A stretch of DNA of 64,000 nt from Auriscalpium vulgare (GCA_019915015.1 JAHBBC010000015.1:1240001-1304000); one strand, 5' to 3'. Positions 35,285-47,212 are shown, counted from the stretch's first letter. Made by a program: numbers and translations. Notes: generated by a model from the letters alone, not told the origin.

Positions 35285-37283
35285 ATGCTGCCCATGCTAG
35301 CACGATCCTCCCTTGACTCGAATCTACCGGCACCGCCATTCCCATACCCGGGCGCCCTACTCATCGGCATTATATTGTCCTCTTTGTGCGTTGCGAGAAT
35401 TTCTACTTGGCCCTTTGCGCTGACGGTGGTGCTTGCGGACAGCTTGGTGGGCGTGACAGCGTATCAGGCTTCGATATACTTTATAAGCTTTCCTAACGAT
35501 GGAATCAAACTGAAAATATGGGTGCGTGGTGAATCAACTCTACGCCAACCCAGTCCTCCTCATCCTGATTCTTGCGTATGTATCTCAGGTGGTTCTCATA
35601 TGGTGCGCTTCCTTCAATACTGCTTGTCGTCGTCATCGACTCATCGCCAACTTGAACTCCCAGCCTCTTCGACTTCGTCACTGCCGTCTTACACTCTGTC
35701 ACGGTGTACATCTACTTTGTCAACCACCAAGACGAACCCTTCTTTATTACATTCAACATATGGTGCGTTATCTTTACAAGTTGATGGGACGGCCGCCTAA
35801 AAGCGTGTTGATAGGGCGTGGGACGTAAGTATGCTTGTTCCTCCTTAACAATCACCTGCTCAGTTTGTCATCTCTAGGCTGGTTACTTAGCATTGGTCAG
35901 GACGTCTTCTGCAGTTACTCCAAGTTCCGTTAATGAACTACGGTGTAGGGTCTGACTAAATTGGCCGTGCACCTGTCAGTTTGTTCCCATGCGCTCACAA
36001 ACTTGATCCTGACGCAAACAGATTCTTTATTGACCGTATCTTCCGACGTACGTACGCCCCAACCGATCTTCTCTCGTGCAATCGAGGGTCATCGCCGTTG
36101 CCTACAGTGCGGCAAGTCGTACACCCTGACTATGGACGCCTCAATCTCGCCGTCTGTATCATATACGTGCGTGGCTCTTGATCAGTAGTGTCATATAGGA
36201 ACCCCTGATCAGGATTGAGTATCGCACAGAGTGCTCTGGCAGTGTGCATAGAAGCTTCTACTATAGGTGAGTTACCCCTCTCATCAGCGACCCGCAGCTC
36301 ACCTGACAACATCCGGTAGTTCTCGTCTGTATAGAGTGAGTGGACACAATGAGCCAAACCCGTCTTGTGCCGCTCATTGTCACCACGCAGTTTCCTCGTC
36401 CACGAAAATCCTGAGCCATCACCTGTTTGTTTCAAGCTTCGTTCACTACGTGCAGTAGTGGCTCACGCAGATATATAGATCGTCGCCCCAATGTTCGATA
36501 GCACCATGGGTGTTGAGACGACGCTCGACATCCTCATCACCGCCTCCCTCATCCATATTGTGCACCAGCATCGGAACGAATTTGCGCCCAGGTACATCTG
36601 AGTGTAAATGTCCTGCCGGGCCCCCTGACGACAGGCGCTTGCTTGGTGACAGGGAGAGGAAGAACCCCTTCATGCAGCTCCTGGTATTCTTTCTGACCCG
36701 TGGCTGCATCATTACGTGAGTGCTGCCACTGTACCACTAGTTCTGGTCTGATGCGTGGGCAGTTGCTTCCAAGTTATCCTCGTCGTCGTCGTACGTTGGC
36801 CGCACCTACTGTGGGAATACAATGCTTATTGATTTCCAGATGCATATATACGAAATCACCTACATATGGGCCCCATTGGTACTCTGCATGAGTCGAGGTG
36901 CGGCACCATCTCCCATCTTCCTGCGATACCTGACCTCCATCCACATAGTCTACGCCATCTCGGCAATAATGACGCTAAACAACCGCCGGAAACCCCGCGA
37001 CATCGACGATTCGCCAGACGACGAGCGACCCTCCGAGTTTCATATCACCCTACCGACCTTTCAAATGACGTCAGACGACCTCCAGCTCGTATGTCCTCCC
37101 TTTCACTGCGTATACGTCCGTCGCTGACCTCTGTGGCAATAGCGAACATTTTCGCAGGCACGCACCGACTCGTACGTCGGAGAATACACGCAGGTCAACA
37201 GCCCCAGCTCCGGCTTCAGCCCAATGTCCGCGAAGCCGCCCATCCGTATCCGCGTCGACGAGGAGGCGAACTCAGAAACGTGA
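35285..37283 (+). CDS. DUF6534-like seven-helix membrane protein, array copy 5
   Basis: Last unit. In-frame starts at 35285 and 35294. It begins MLARSSLDSNLPAPPFPYPG and ALLIGIILSS, then GVTAYQASIYFISFPNDG. Microexons: 14 nt at 35589-35602 (VVLIW), 10 nt at 35815-35824, 18 nt at 35878-35895 (AGYLAL), 16 nt at 36320-36335 (LVCID). It continues FFIDRIFRL, VHPDYGRLNLAVCIIY, NPEPSP joined to IVAPMFDSTMGVETTLDILI, ASLIHIVHQHRNEFAPR and VYAISAIMTLNNRR, and ends at 37283 (acidic tail VDEEANSET). The intron after NPEPSP holds indels and a TAG relative to the other copies, confirming that it is spliced out. Function unknown. Confidence 0.78.
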
Positions 37284-38486
37284 GCGTAAGGGCTCAGCGC
37301 TCAGCGTGATGGCGGTGGTATATTGTGTTTGATTTTAATTCGCATGGTACATACTATTAAACTCTAGCTAATGGTCGTGAACTGCGTGAGCGTTCAGCTT
37401 TTGCCTTCTCGATGCGACTCCGGGAGGCGCCCTCTAGTCCGCCCATTTGCGACGGTCGAAGCGTCTGTGACCTTGGAGATTGACGAGCCCTGATGACAAT
37501 GTCGCATTAGGTTCGAAAGCGTCTGCTTCGTAGTCTCCGGCATGGGAGTGATCGCTTTTACCGTGCCTGTTCGAGTCAACAACGATATGTTGCCGACCTG
37601 AACGTATCAGTCAACCAGGTCGGCGCAATCGGCACGATAGTTATGCCCCGGTTTAGTGACCAGTCGCTGCCCGTTACGATTCCTTTGAATCGTTGCTTAT
37701 GTCATCTACATCCAGCATTTTTTCGACCCCATGCAACGATCATCTGTGTCGCCTTTTTTGGGAATTCACTCCCACGCTATGTCCACTCACATCCACTTGC
37801 ACTTTCACCTTCCTCTCATTTGCCCGGAATGATTCACATACATTGCTCCATTTGCAGTATATTTCAGACCATAGAGCACCTACAGAAGCTGCAAAACAGT
37901 GATATATTGCAGGGCTTGAACAGCAGTAGCAGAAAGACGATGACATCACTCCGGGTTTTAAACACAATTTAAGACCCCGGAATGACATCATCGCTGACAT
38001 TATTACACGTGATCATGTTGATATTATGTTGTTTACTCAAAACGTGCCCCAGCCCAGGGGTCGTAACCTTGCTCCGATGCAGGCTCAAGGCTGGCCAGCA
38101 GTGACAACCCCATTTGGTGCTTAGTACCGGTGGCTTGAGAGAGCACGCATGTTACCGAAGTGTTTCAGGGATAGTGTTATAGCATTAATCAAGTAGTCTT
38201 CATCATTATTTCATGTACTTGCAATTGTACAGAGTTACAGGATCATCCAGCCCTGTATTGAGCTTGGAATCGTACTGCCGCGCTAAGCGTCGGCCCACTC
38301 CCAGCAAGTTGCACAAATTCGACAGTCTCAAACCGAGTTTGATCGGCGTGGTATCGGCGTGGTCATGAAGGAAGCCACAGCAACATCGCATCCGTATGAT
38401 AAGACAAAGTCTGACAAGAAAACAGTCCGTACGCGGTGCCGAGTCCGATTCGAGTCGCCCTGCTCCCATAGTCGTCCCCGCGCACG
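37284..38486. other. Intergenic, downstream of the array
   Basis: About 1.2 kb. The right end is the 3' side of the small secreted protein gene. No supported gene; a short inverted motif around 37930-37990 (GATGACATCACTCCGGG, then CCCGGAATGACATCATC) could form a hairpin. Confidence 0.4.
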
Positions 38487-39092
38487 CTAGTCGACGTGCC
38501 AAGTGACGTTGTTCACGATGCCCTGGTAGATAGTCGCGAACTTGGTGAACGCACTCGGCGACAGGCCGATGTTATACTGAGGGCACGTGGGGCAGAAGTC
38601 GACGATGGCAGCCGTCACGGTCGTCCCATTGTCTGCGGAGATACCCAGCCTAAGGTGGGAGGAGATGGGACGAGAGTGGGAGGGACGTACGCGTGATGGT
38701 GAGGTTGTGCTTGCAGATCGGATTGCTGGCGACCGTAGTGATCAGTGGAGCATTGAGGCTATATTTATCGCATGCCTACAGATTGGGATTGTCCGTGTGG
38801 CCCCTGCGAGCATTCCAGACGAATCAGAACGCCATGACACAAGACGAGCAAAGTAATGGCGGACACGTACGGGAACGTGTTGAAGAATGTCTGGGACACG
38901 GACGCAACAGTCTGCGTGCTCGTGTTCGTGAACCCACATGCGCCGAGGCCAGGATCAAACGTGAAGACTGAACGGGAAATCCAATGTGAGCAAAGGGGAA
39001 CCTACAAGAGAAAGAGCGTGCTTACGCGTCCCAGTATGGTTCTGCGCGAGCGCAGCTGCGACAAGGGAGAGCAAGACAGTCTTGAGGAGCAT
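38487..39092 (-). CDS. Small secreted double-psi beta-barrel (expansin/RlpA-like) protein
   Basis: A secreted protein of about 122 aa related to the fungal family that includes riboflavin-aldehyde-forming-enzyme-like and expansin-like barrels. From ATG 39092: a signal peptide (MLLKTVLLSLVAAALA), then TFDPGLGACGFTNTSTQTV, VSQTFFNTFPG, NPICKHNLTI, HNGTTVTAAIVDFCPTCPQY, NIGLSPSAFTKFA and VNNVTWHVD before the stop at 38487. The GACG, ICK and DFCPTCP cysteines and the IGLSPSAF block are typical of the barrel. Four introns were needed; the third joins TDNPN to NPICK, and the fourth uses the acceptor CTCCGCAG, which keeps frame. No catalytic role is established for this group; cell-wall loosening or a protease-inhibitor-like role is only inference. 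Confidence 0.82.
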
Positions 39093-40160
39093 GGCCGATG
39101 ACACCTGGTAGAGGAGACGGAAGGAGGTCGCTCCTTCGCATTATGCTTGAGTGACGAAGCTGGGTATTTATGCAGTTCGGGATCAATGGGGAGCACATGT
39201 ATGGCGGATGGAAGGATTTCAATATCACCTGGAAGCATGCTAGAAATCCATCAAGTGCGCATCGAACCACGCATCAAGGTCCGAAATATCCGAAAAGAGA
39301 GACCACGCGTGCGGTGGACGCGGGGATGAGGAGCACGAATGTGCCCAGAATCCGCTTCGAAGATCGCGAAGGTAGCCACAAGAGCAGATGGCTTGGCTGA
39401 CACCGAGCACATGATCCAACACAGATAATCATGGAGCATGGAAGTGCAGTTGGAGTGCAGAGCATTGCGCGAAGAGCGAGCAGGAGTAGTGCAGGCCGCG
39501 TGGAGGAGAGGCATATGGTGAGCGACCGCAGGGCACCTCGCCGCGCATGACTTCGTGTATACGCATCAAGTGACGCGTTAGTGACGAAAGACGTAAGGAG
39601 ACGAAAACGGGGCACTCTATCGAGGCCCAAGGGTCTTGAAGGATACCAAGGACCACGGAGGGGTTGGAATTGAGCTTGGGTACCCGGCGCTCTTCCGGCC
39701 AGTGGAAACGTCATCATGTACAAGTCTGGTGGGCGCGTCGGGGCGTCGGTATGCGGGCTGCATAGTGCGGTGAATGAGAAGTTGTGACGGCCAAGGAGGC
39801 AGTGGCGGACCAGGCTTCAACCGAATGTTGTGGTGCCGCGCGGTGCTCGAGTCGAAGGGAATGCAATCTTGTCCATCGCAACCAGAAAGTCATCGACGGC
39901 CGCTAGGTGCGCGACGGCCGCTAGGTGCGCGACGGCCGCTAGGTGCGCGCACTGTTGAAGCCAGCTGGCGGCGACAGACGGCCTCCGAGTCGCCTCGGAG
40001 GTCGGCTGCCGGTTGCCGCACGTGGGCACGTGGCGCGAGCGAGAGCAACTGGTTCCGTCTCTGCCAAAGACTAGCTTGTCTTCTCTAGTACAACCCCGTC
40101 ATCCTCGCCACTCAGCCCTCTTGTCTCTTCTGCCACCGCAGACGACACCGCGCGCAGCTC
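39093..40160. other. Intergenic, between divergent genes
   Basis: About 1.07 kb shared upstream region of the small secreted protein (-) and the F-box gene (+). An open frame on the minus strand (39274-39723) has no recognisable motif. A perfect 18-bp triplicate lies at 39894-39947. Confidence 0.45.
39894..39947. repeat. Three perfect copies of an 18-bp unit
   Basis: The unit CGACGGCCGCTAGGTGCG is repeated three times without mismatch, with each copy holding the 6-bp palindrome CGGCCG. It lies about 215 bases upstream of the F-box start codon, so it may affect that promoter, or it may be a simple minisatellite. Confidence 0.9.
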
Positions 40161-42313
40161 ATGACACCTTGGAAGCCGCTGTCTCTGCAGCAGCTCCCTT
40201 ATGACCTGCTGCTCAGCATCGCGCAATACCTCGAACTTCCTGACGTTCGAGCTTTGCAGCAGGTGCGTCACTGTTGATCACACACAGATATGACAGCTGA
40301 AACAACGGCGTTGTAGACATGCAAGTTCTTCGCATACATCATGCGAACTCGCCCTGTCCTCCGACATCTCGCGCTGACCCTCCTGCGGCGATGCCGCGCG
40401 CTCCCTGTCGCGGGCTTCGTGCGCCTAACCGATCTCTCGACCGAGAACCTCATCTACACAGTTAATAAAGCCGCCCAACTTGAGCAAGGCTGGCTGACGC
40501 GAGGGCCACGACGATCTAACTCCTCCTGGTTCTTTGCCCAGCCGACCTCCTGCGGCGCCAAGATCACCCCAGATTGCATCGGAAAGGTCACGGACACGAA
40601 CTGGTACAAGGTCGTCGGTACACCACCAAATGAAGACGTCGACTGGCTGTCGCCTATCACGGCAGCGTACAGCCTCTGCGCGACGAAGAGTGGCAAGGTC
40701 GTGTGCTGGGACGTACAGCGCAACGTCGGCCTCGCGGAGTGGAACCCGGGTGAACGCTGGGAGCTGTGGAAATGCAGAGTCGAGTTCGAACAGCGGACGG
40801 TGTACTTCACGATGGCGAAGGTGCTCAGAGGGTCGTGCGTCTATCCGATCACCTTTCGATCTGTCGTGCTGACGCTTAGCAGGCAAGAGGACAAGGTCAT
40901 GGATTTTGCTCTGTTGAAGATCCGCTTTCCCGAGTGCAAGCCCGATGCTGAACAAGAAACCCCGAAATTTTCGCATCTGCGAACGTTCAAGACAGCGGGA
41001 ATGGTGATGAATGTATTTCTGCTCGATCCCGCCGCTCGGCTATTGTGCGGCTTTGTGTTCCTGCTGGGCTCAGAGACGATTGCGCTCTACGTGCTTACAG
41101 ATTGGGAGGTGGAGGAGTATATTTTCGTGGACACGGACATTAAATGTGTACGTCACTGACCTCGTTTTTCTTTCTTTTCTCACCTATCCCGCAGCCGGCA
41201 TCAACAAACTGGTCTTGTATCCTGCACAAGGGCGACATTGTCATCCATTCAGAGGATGCCAACTTTGCGTCTCAGTACTTCTTCTCTATGGAGTCCCTCT
41301 TACAACACACAGCAATTTCCAGCAAGTCCCCATCATTCATTCCGCGCGTCGCCGGGGTGGTTAGACCCACGCGAGTCCTCAGTCGTGCATTCACCTTTCC
41401 CGTCCTTCCTCCTGCATCCTACCGCCCCGCATTCCCGCCTTTCCCACTCACACACATCATCCATGTTGCGCAGCCCGACCCACCCATAGTCCCGCCTGAC
41501 GGCGAGGGCGGCGTTCCCATCACCACATTCCCGCTACTACCCTCCCCGCCAGTGCAAGGGCAGCAGCCCCCACCTATGCAAGTCCACGTCATCCAATTTC
41601 AGCCCCCTCCGCCACAAGCCTCACCCGGCGAGCCCGCGCCGAACCCCTTCCCCTCCTCTTCGTGGTACCCCGAAAGCGCGCACTTCGTCAGGCAGTGGTG
41701 GCCGTCGCTCCCGGGCGTGCCGCGCCTGAGCTGCACCGTTGTGCTGCTCGCGCAACATGATGCGCGCACGCACGCGACAAAGTATGTGCTCACGCAGCAC
41801 TACTTCCGCGTCCCCCTGTGGGAGCCCGGCGAAGAGGGCACGCCGCAGGACCCGGACGACGCGCTCATGCGCATGTGGTACGTGAGCGAGCCGTTCGAGA
41901 TCGTGTCCGTTTTGGACATGCTCGATGACGAGGAGGAGGACGAGGAGACGCAGGCGGATCGCGCGCGCCCGCTGCTCGCGGTCGATTTCGGGCACGCGGT
42001 GTGGATTGAGTACGTCGTGCCCGTCGAGGAGGGCTTCCCGCCCGCGGACGAGTCGAAGCGCCTGCGCTTCGTGTCGTTCCCGAGCGTGCGCCTCGACGAG
42101 CGCGGCGTGGCGGTGCGCACGGACCTCGGCCGCGCGCCGGGCCAGTGCGGCGGCGACGGCGGCATGTTCGAGTTCGAAGGCGCGGTGCGGACGCTGGACA
42201 TCCCCGACGACCTCGACCTCGACACGGTGGAGACGATTAATATAGATCAGAGCCAAGGCGCAGTGATCCTATCTGTGAAGGCGGGCAAAATTTATATCCT
42301 ATGCTATGAGTGA
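40161..42313 (+). CDS. F-box protein
   Basis: Predicted substrate adaptor of an SCF ubiquitin ligase. Three exons: 40161-40261, 40317-41148 and 41195-42313 (introns 40262-40316 and 41149-41194), giving about 683 aa. The N-terminal F-box reads LQQLPYDLLLSIAQYLELPD, then VRALQQTCKFF across the first intron. The rest resembles other agaricomycete F-box proteins with a propeller-like body (for example YSLCATKSGKVVCWDVQ and ILHKGDIVIHSED). A Pro-rich loop (about 41480-41640, with VPPDGEGG and PPPQASPGEP) and an acidic patch DDEEEDEE near 41927 interrupt the body. The start is the first Met of the frame that reaches the F-box. Target unknown. Confidence 0.85.
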
Positions 42314-43565
42314 TTGTAGAACGGTTCAAGGGATACGACATTTGACGCTACTTACGAGGCATGCATGTATTGTACTTCGCATAATTATCTCTCTCTGGAT
42401 GTTTTGCAATCAATTACTGATTTTGACACTGGAACCTGTAGCATGCTGAGGGCTACGAAGCTGAGTCGAATATGTGCGATATCATTCCAGTGCCCTCAAA
42501 TAACTTTCTGTTTAGGGTTCTATAGACTTGTTGCCTTCGCTACTTACAGTACTAGTACCTGCTGCCTTGTCCTTGACTGAGTCGCCTCCTACGCGTAGCA
42601 GGCAGTGATGTAAACATATTACATAATGACCATGCGTTTGAACTGAAGCGAGGCTTGCCAGCCTGAGAACTTTGCCACTGCCAGTGGCTTGCCTTGCAGT
42701 CTTTCAGAGGCGGGCATCTACTTTGTGTCCCTCCTTGACTTATGAACGTTTATTATTGGCGACGCACATTAGCCGAAGGTTTTGCTCCACGAGGCATGAA
42801 GTCAGTTACCCGTCTTTTCCAGGTCGACGACGCCACGAGTGACGAAACTCATTTTTCACCACAAACCCTTCAGGATAGATCGCAAATAACTCTCCGTGGC
42901 ATGCCATTGTTCTGACTCCGTCTCTGCCCCATACGATTGGATCATCCTTCTGTCGTCCTACACGTCGTATCACCGTGAAACCTCCGGACACGAATGTCGG
43001 AACGCGGAGCGTCCGCGCCACGCGGCGCTGAGCGCTGAGTATTGGCGGAGGAGGTCTTAACGCCCGTTGCCCATCTGGGGCTGCTCAAACTATGCAGCAC
43101 GCCGTAAGTCTGCTGCATATCTGTCAGGGGCTGAGGACTTCTTTGATACCGCATGATTAGTGGCGCGACGCTCTCGGTATTGACGGGGACCTTCGCAGCG
43201 CGTGGCCGAGTATTTCTTCTCTGCTAGCTGCCATCGCGATCTTGTTGACATTGCTACCCCGTCTATCCCCCCTCCCGCCGCAGCAACAGCGCCGCATCAC
43301 CGCCTTGGGTAGCCGCTTGCCTCGCCAACGAGTTGTCGGCTGGATACCAAAAGTGTACGTGAGCACTTGACTTCATAAGTTGTGAAACTGACGATGCTCG
43401 GGCTTCCGATCTTGGGCGTTATACATGTTCGCTGGTGTAGCAGTCGATAGGTGCTCTAAGCTCCCCGCGCTCGCAACCGAGAAAGCGCATCAACGGTGCG
43501 TACTTCTTTTGTCGGAGGTGCCGCAGCGTCCTGACCTCGACTTCTTGCAGAAAACACCCCTGCCC
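42314..43565. other. Intergenic, upstream of the DUF6533 gene
   Basis: About 1.25 kb. Only short open frames without recognisable protein character; nothing else seen. Confidence 0.4.
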
Positions 43566-45245
43566 ATGTCTAACCATCAACAAACCATCACCTCGACCTT
43601 TGAGCAGAGTATCTCAGACATGTGGGTGGGCTAGTTCGAAGCTCAATAAATCATTGACCACGCGCTCGCAGCCAACTCTCCAAGGATTTCTTCCTCGCCG
43701 CGTTCTCAATTTTACTATACGACCATGTCTGCACCTTGGCATTGGAGGTGAGGATTGCTAGACAGATCGGTATCATATCTCGTCGTGAGCTGACCGCGTT
43801 ATGTCGCAGATTGAGACCTTCTGGAAGAAGCGGAAGACATGGTGTACGTGCATTTCACGCCTCCGAGCGCGACGGGATACTGACTTGTGCGCACCATGCA
43901 GTCCTGTATTTGTTCATCTTCGTTAGTCCAAAATCACCTCGTTAGATGTCCGCCTATTAAAGTCTTTATGGTCAGACCAGATATTACACGCCTGCGGCAA
44001 TGTCTGTAGTCGCTTTTGGTGAGCCGTCTCGGCCTCGAAACCCAGAAATTGCGATTCTGACATGCCCTTAGCCTTTTTCTCGACCTCCATGACTTTCGAG
44101 CGGTAAACAACCAATCGCGTGCACTCGTCGAGCTAAACTGATTCTGGTTGGAAGATGTCGGCACTGGATGTACTTCCTTCCTATCGCGTGCACGCTCGGG
44201 CTGATGGCTCTCAGTGGTGTCCTCATGGCAATTCGGTAAGCATACACATTTTTCGTGTTCACCGCTGTGCGCTGACCGTCAATTCTATGACTATGAACAA
44301 GAATTTATGCCATGTGGAACAGGAACCAGATCATCTTCTTCGGCCTGCTCATGTACCTGGCGGTCGAATTCTCCATCGGTGTTTGGTCGACTACCCGTCC
44401 GGGCGGCGAGCGTACGTAGCCTGCGCAGCGCAAAAGTTCCGTGATTGACAGGCCACTTTTCAGCATTTCCGTTCCTGCTCGACAATCATCAGTTTCATTG
44501 TAAGGTTTACTCTGCCGTGCATGAACAGAATACTCATCATGGCCGCGATTAGATTGCGTATTCGTTGGTCCGACCATCGCGTGAGCGCCATCCGCTCCTC
44601 GAACTCAGCTCCAGCTGACGGTGCCGCAGTGGCCGTCCGTCAACGTACATCTTCATCTTCATGGACCTTGCATATAATTCTGTCGTCTTCATTCTGACGG
44701 TCTCACGCACTATCTACGTGCACAATATTGTTGGTCGTGCGAATGCCAGCGGACGGCCCAACTTGCTGCAAAGCCTAGCCAAAGACGGCGCTGTGTACTT
44801 CGGGTGAGCGTGCTTGCATTGGTTGCACTTGGACGGCGACTAACGCTGGACGGTTCAGTGGGATCTTCGCGATTAACTTCATCTGGGCGATGATCATCCT
44901 GACCGGCCGCGTGGGTATCCATGCTCTCCTCGCCATGTAAGCCACTCCCGTAGTACTTACCAAGCTTAGAACGCAATCTCACATTGTCCGTTGATTATTA
45001 GGCCATCAAGTATGTGAGTGTCTGCCAACAGTAGCAAATGCGCTTCCCTGCTGAGTGTTGCGTGCAGAATGACAGTTGTGCTCGTCTCGCGCATCACGCT
45101 CAACTTGCGCCTCGTTGTCCACGGGCCGCCGCGCGTTCAGGAATGCACCGTCGACGGCATCCCCATGGCCACCATTACAGCCCAACGACATCACTCCAAG
45201 TTCCCCCAGACCCGTCCAGACGACGTTGAGAGCCTGAGCAATTGA
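43566..45245 (+). CDS. DUF6533-type seven-helix membrane protein
   Basis: Basidiomycete orphan membrane protein. From ATG 43566: MSNHQQTITSTFEQSISD, an intron, then QLSKDFFLAAFSILLYDHV, TLALE joined to IETFWKKRKTW, FLYLFIF, TRYYTPAAMSVVAF, FFSTSMTFER joined to CRHWMYFLPIACTLGLMALS, then IYAMWNRNQIIFFGLLMYL, AVEFSIGVWSTTRPGGE, YIFIFMDLAYNSVVFILTVS, and IFAINFIWAMIILTGRVGIH. It ends at the C-terminal helix MTVVLVSRITLNL and a hydrophilic tail stopping at 45245. The LLYDHV...E...W block is the DUF6533 signature. About ten short introns are needed; all exons I checked keep frame, except a stretch at 44490-44640 that I did not resolve. It is a different family from the DUF6534 array although topology is alike. 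Function unknown. Confidence 0.82.
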
Positions 45246-45910
45246 TTCGTGACGTCACACTGTATTTTGATTCTTTCTTTCGGGTCGTGTACATAGCAGC
45301 AGGCACGCTGCGGGCAATTGCATCAGCAAAAGCCCCAGAATCTTATATTACATTATATGAGGTTATATTACTTCCCTTCAAATAGCGACGACTCCATTCT
45401 GGAAAAAGGACCAGCTCAACAGATCCCAGTACTACACATGAGTTATACAGACAGTATGATTGTGTGTTTGTGAAAGAGATCGGGTGCATATACCCTGCTC
45501 AGACAGCAGTAATGGCCGCGCCCGAATATCTTATCTAGCCTTATCTGAATGGCAATATCAGTATAACTCAATATAAACACCATAATATTTCGTCACTTTT
45601 GCTGATGTGCACCGCACTAGAAATAGAATTTACTTCCGCACACCACAGCCCCCGCCGACATCGCGGTTAGCGAGACATTGCATATATGTGCAAAACCCGA
45701 TCATGGATGTGGGTAGCGGCAGACGCTGGCATACATTGGCGAGAGGACGCTGATTAGCACTGGACAACGGGCTGCTTTCCATGTATGATCAGCTAGCAAT
45801 CATCCCGTCTTTACTTTCCTCCGTCCACAGAAATCTCATAAGGTCCCGCTTCCCCATAGAGAGGTAGAAAATGACGCGACTCTTGCTTACTCGTTACAGT
45901 ACTGTATGAA

Positions 45911-45958
45911 TGACCCCTGTGGGTTTAATCCTATCCTATCCTATCCTTGGTACCTCTG
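45911..45958 (+). repeat. CCTATCC element, copy 1
   Basis: GACCCCTGTGGG followed by TTTAATCCTATCCTATCC: a G/C block and a run of CCTAT units. The same pair of blocks occurs at 46036-46097 and 49081-49136. Confidence 0.7.
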
Positions 45959-46035
45959 CCATGTCCGACGGACCCTGCTGCGGAACACCCGATCCCGCAG
46001 ACGGTCCAGCTAGCCCCTATGCATTGTAGAATCCC

Positions 46036-46097
46036 CTGTTCCTCAATGGGATCCCTGCGAGGTACCGGTGTTATCTAATCCTATCCTATCCTATCCC
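46036..46097 (+). repeat. CCTATCC element, copy 2
   Basis: TGTTCCTCAATGGGATCCCT, then a short G/C stretch, TTATCTAATCCTATCCTATC and one more unit. It ends about 50 bases upstream of the start codon of the next gene, so it may lie in its 5' leader or core promoter. Confidence 0.75.
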
Positions 46098-46148
46098 TTA
46101 TCCCGACCGCCAGCTTCATACGCGCACCAGGCACACCGAATTTCAGCT

Positions 46149-47068
46149 ATGCATCCCACTCCCCATACTGTGCCCCCCGCTGCGTCTACGCCGCCGCCGC
46201 CAGCCGCGCGCAACCCTCGCAACAGAACCGTCGTGAACCCCGTGCACATGTTCCGCGAGGCGGATCTGCACCCCGCGCTCTGGCCGCCCGTCATCCTGCG
46301 CTGGCTGGCGCTTCCCAACCCCTTACCGCGAGCGCCGCCGCGCTCGCACCGCACCCTCCCCGCCGACACGCCAGCGCCACCAGCGCCCGTGCTGCGGTGC
46401 CTCGCGTCACGCCAGCAGCGCGACCTGTTCTTCGCGGTGTTGTACACGCTGCACTGGCTCAAGGGCACGTACGACGTGTGCAGCATCCAGCTCGTGCGCG
46501 TGCGGATCGCTGCGAGCGCCGGCGTCGGGGCGAGCACATGGGAGCTGCGTGCGCCGCGCGTCATCGCTGGACCGCGCGGCGTGCCGTACCTCGCGTACGT
46601 CGACGCGGCGTACCGCGCGCAGGAACGGCGGCGGCGGGCGGGCGGGCGGGTGCGCGACGCCGGCCGCTTGCAGGACGATGCGGGAATTGAGACATACGAC
46701 CTCGCGCTGTTGATAGGGATGGCACAGATGCAGCGCCAGGCGGGCATTGACAAACCTGTATACACGGTGCGCCTCCTGCAGTCCAACGCGCGCAGGCCGA
46801 TTGCTCACTTGATTGCTCTGTGCAGACAAAGGTGTTGTACCCTAATCGTGAGGGCAGCGCGCTGATCCTGCTCACGGCGCGAATATGGCGCGAATCGATG
46901 GTAGCGCTGGATGATAATGCTCTGACATTGAGGAAGATGGGGGTGACCAGGGAGACTGTGCAGGTGTGGGGTCGGCAGGAGGACTGGAGGGAGAACGAGT
47001 TTTTAATTGTCATGCGGGCGCTCTCGGAGGAAGTCTGCAGCTCACCTGAGTTCTTAGCGGTTCGGTGA
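46149..47068 (+). CDS. Protein of unknown function, two exons
   Basis: Not recognised. From ATG 46149: a Pro/Ala-rich N-terminus, then VNPVHMFREADLHPALWPPV, LRCLASRQQRDLFFAVLYTL, HWLKGTYDVCSIQLVRVRIA, ETYDLALLIGMAQMQRQ and VYT. A 59-nt intron (46767-46825) joins to TKVLYPNREGSALILLTARI, then WRESMVALDDNALTL and an end at 47068. Total about 286 aa, with no signal peptide or membrane helix. The frame after the intron is clearly protein-like, which supports the splice. It converges on CDC73 with 145 bases between coding ends. The conserved-looking C-terminal half, carrying a strand-rich LILLTARIW, suggests a small globular fungal domain. Confidence 0.65.
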
Positions 47069-47212
47069 TTTCAGGGATTCGTAGGCTTCCAAGAGATTGA
47101 GTAACTCGTAGACCGGGAAGTGGAGCAAGAAAGCAATGTGCAATTAGTAAAGCATACAAAATCCAACATAATTTTACACAGCACGACATGAGCATATCAA
47201 AACCCTCCAAGA

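Larger units (their letters stand above)
22677..37283 (+). repeat. Head-to-tail array of five DUF6534-like genes
   Basis: Five paralogous genes in one orientation with start-to-start distances of about 3.0, 3.2, 2.8 and 3.6 kb. Introns as well as exons align between copies, and parts of the spacers are shared, so whole units were duplicated, probably by unequal crossing over. Copies 4 and 5 share the start MLPMLAR and the leader, and look like the youngest pair. Confidence 0.9.
45246..46148. other. Intergenic, locally AT-rich, with two copies of a CCTATCC element
   Basis: About 0.9 kb. Bases 45260-45620 are clearly richer in A+T than neighbouring genes. Two copies of the repeated element described separately lie at 45911-45958 and 46036-46097, just upstream of the next gene. 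Confidence 0.5.

Noticed and set aside
39274..39723. Open frame of 149 codons on the minus strand between the small secreted protein and the F-box gene.
   Set aside because: No signal peptide, domain or conserved segment; reads like noncoding sequence with chance absence of stops.
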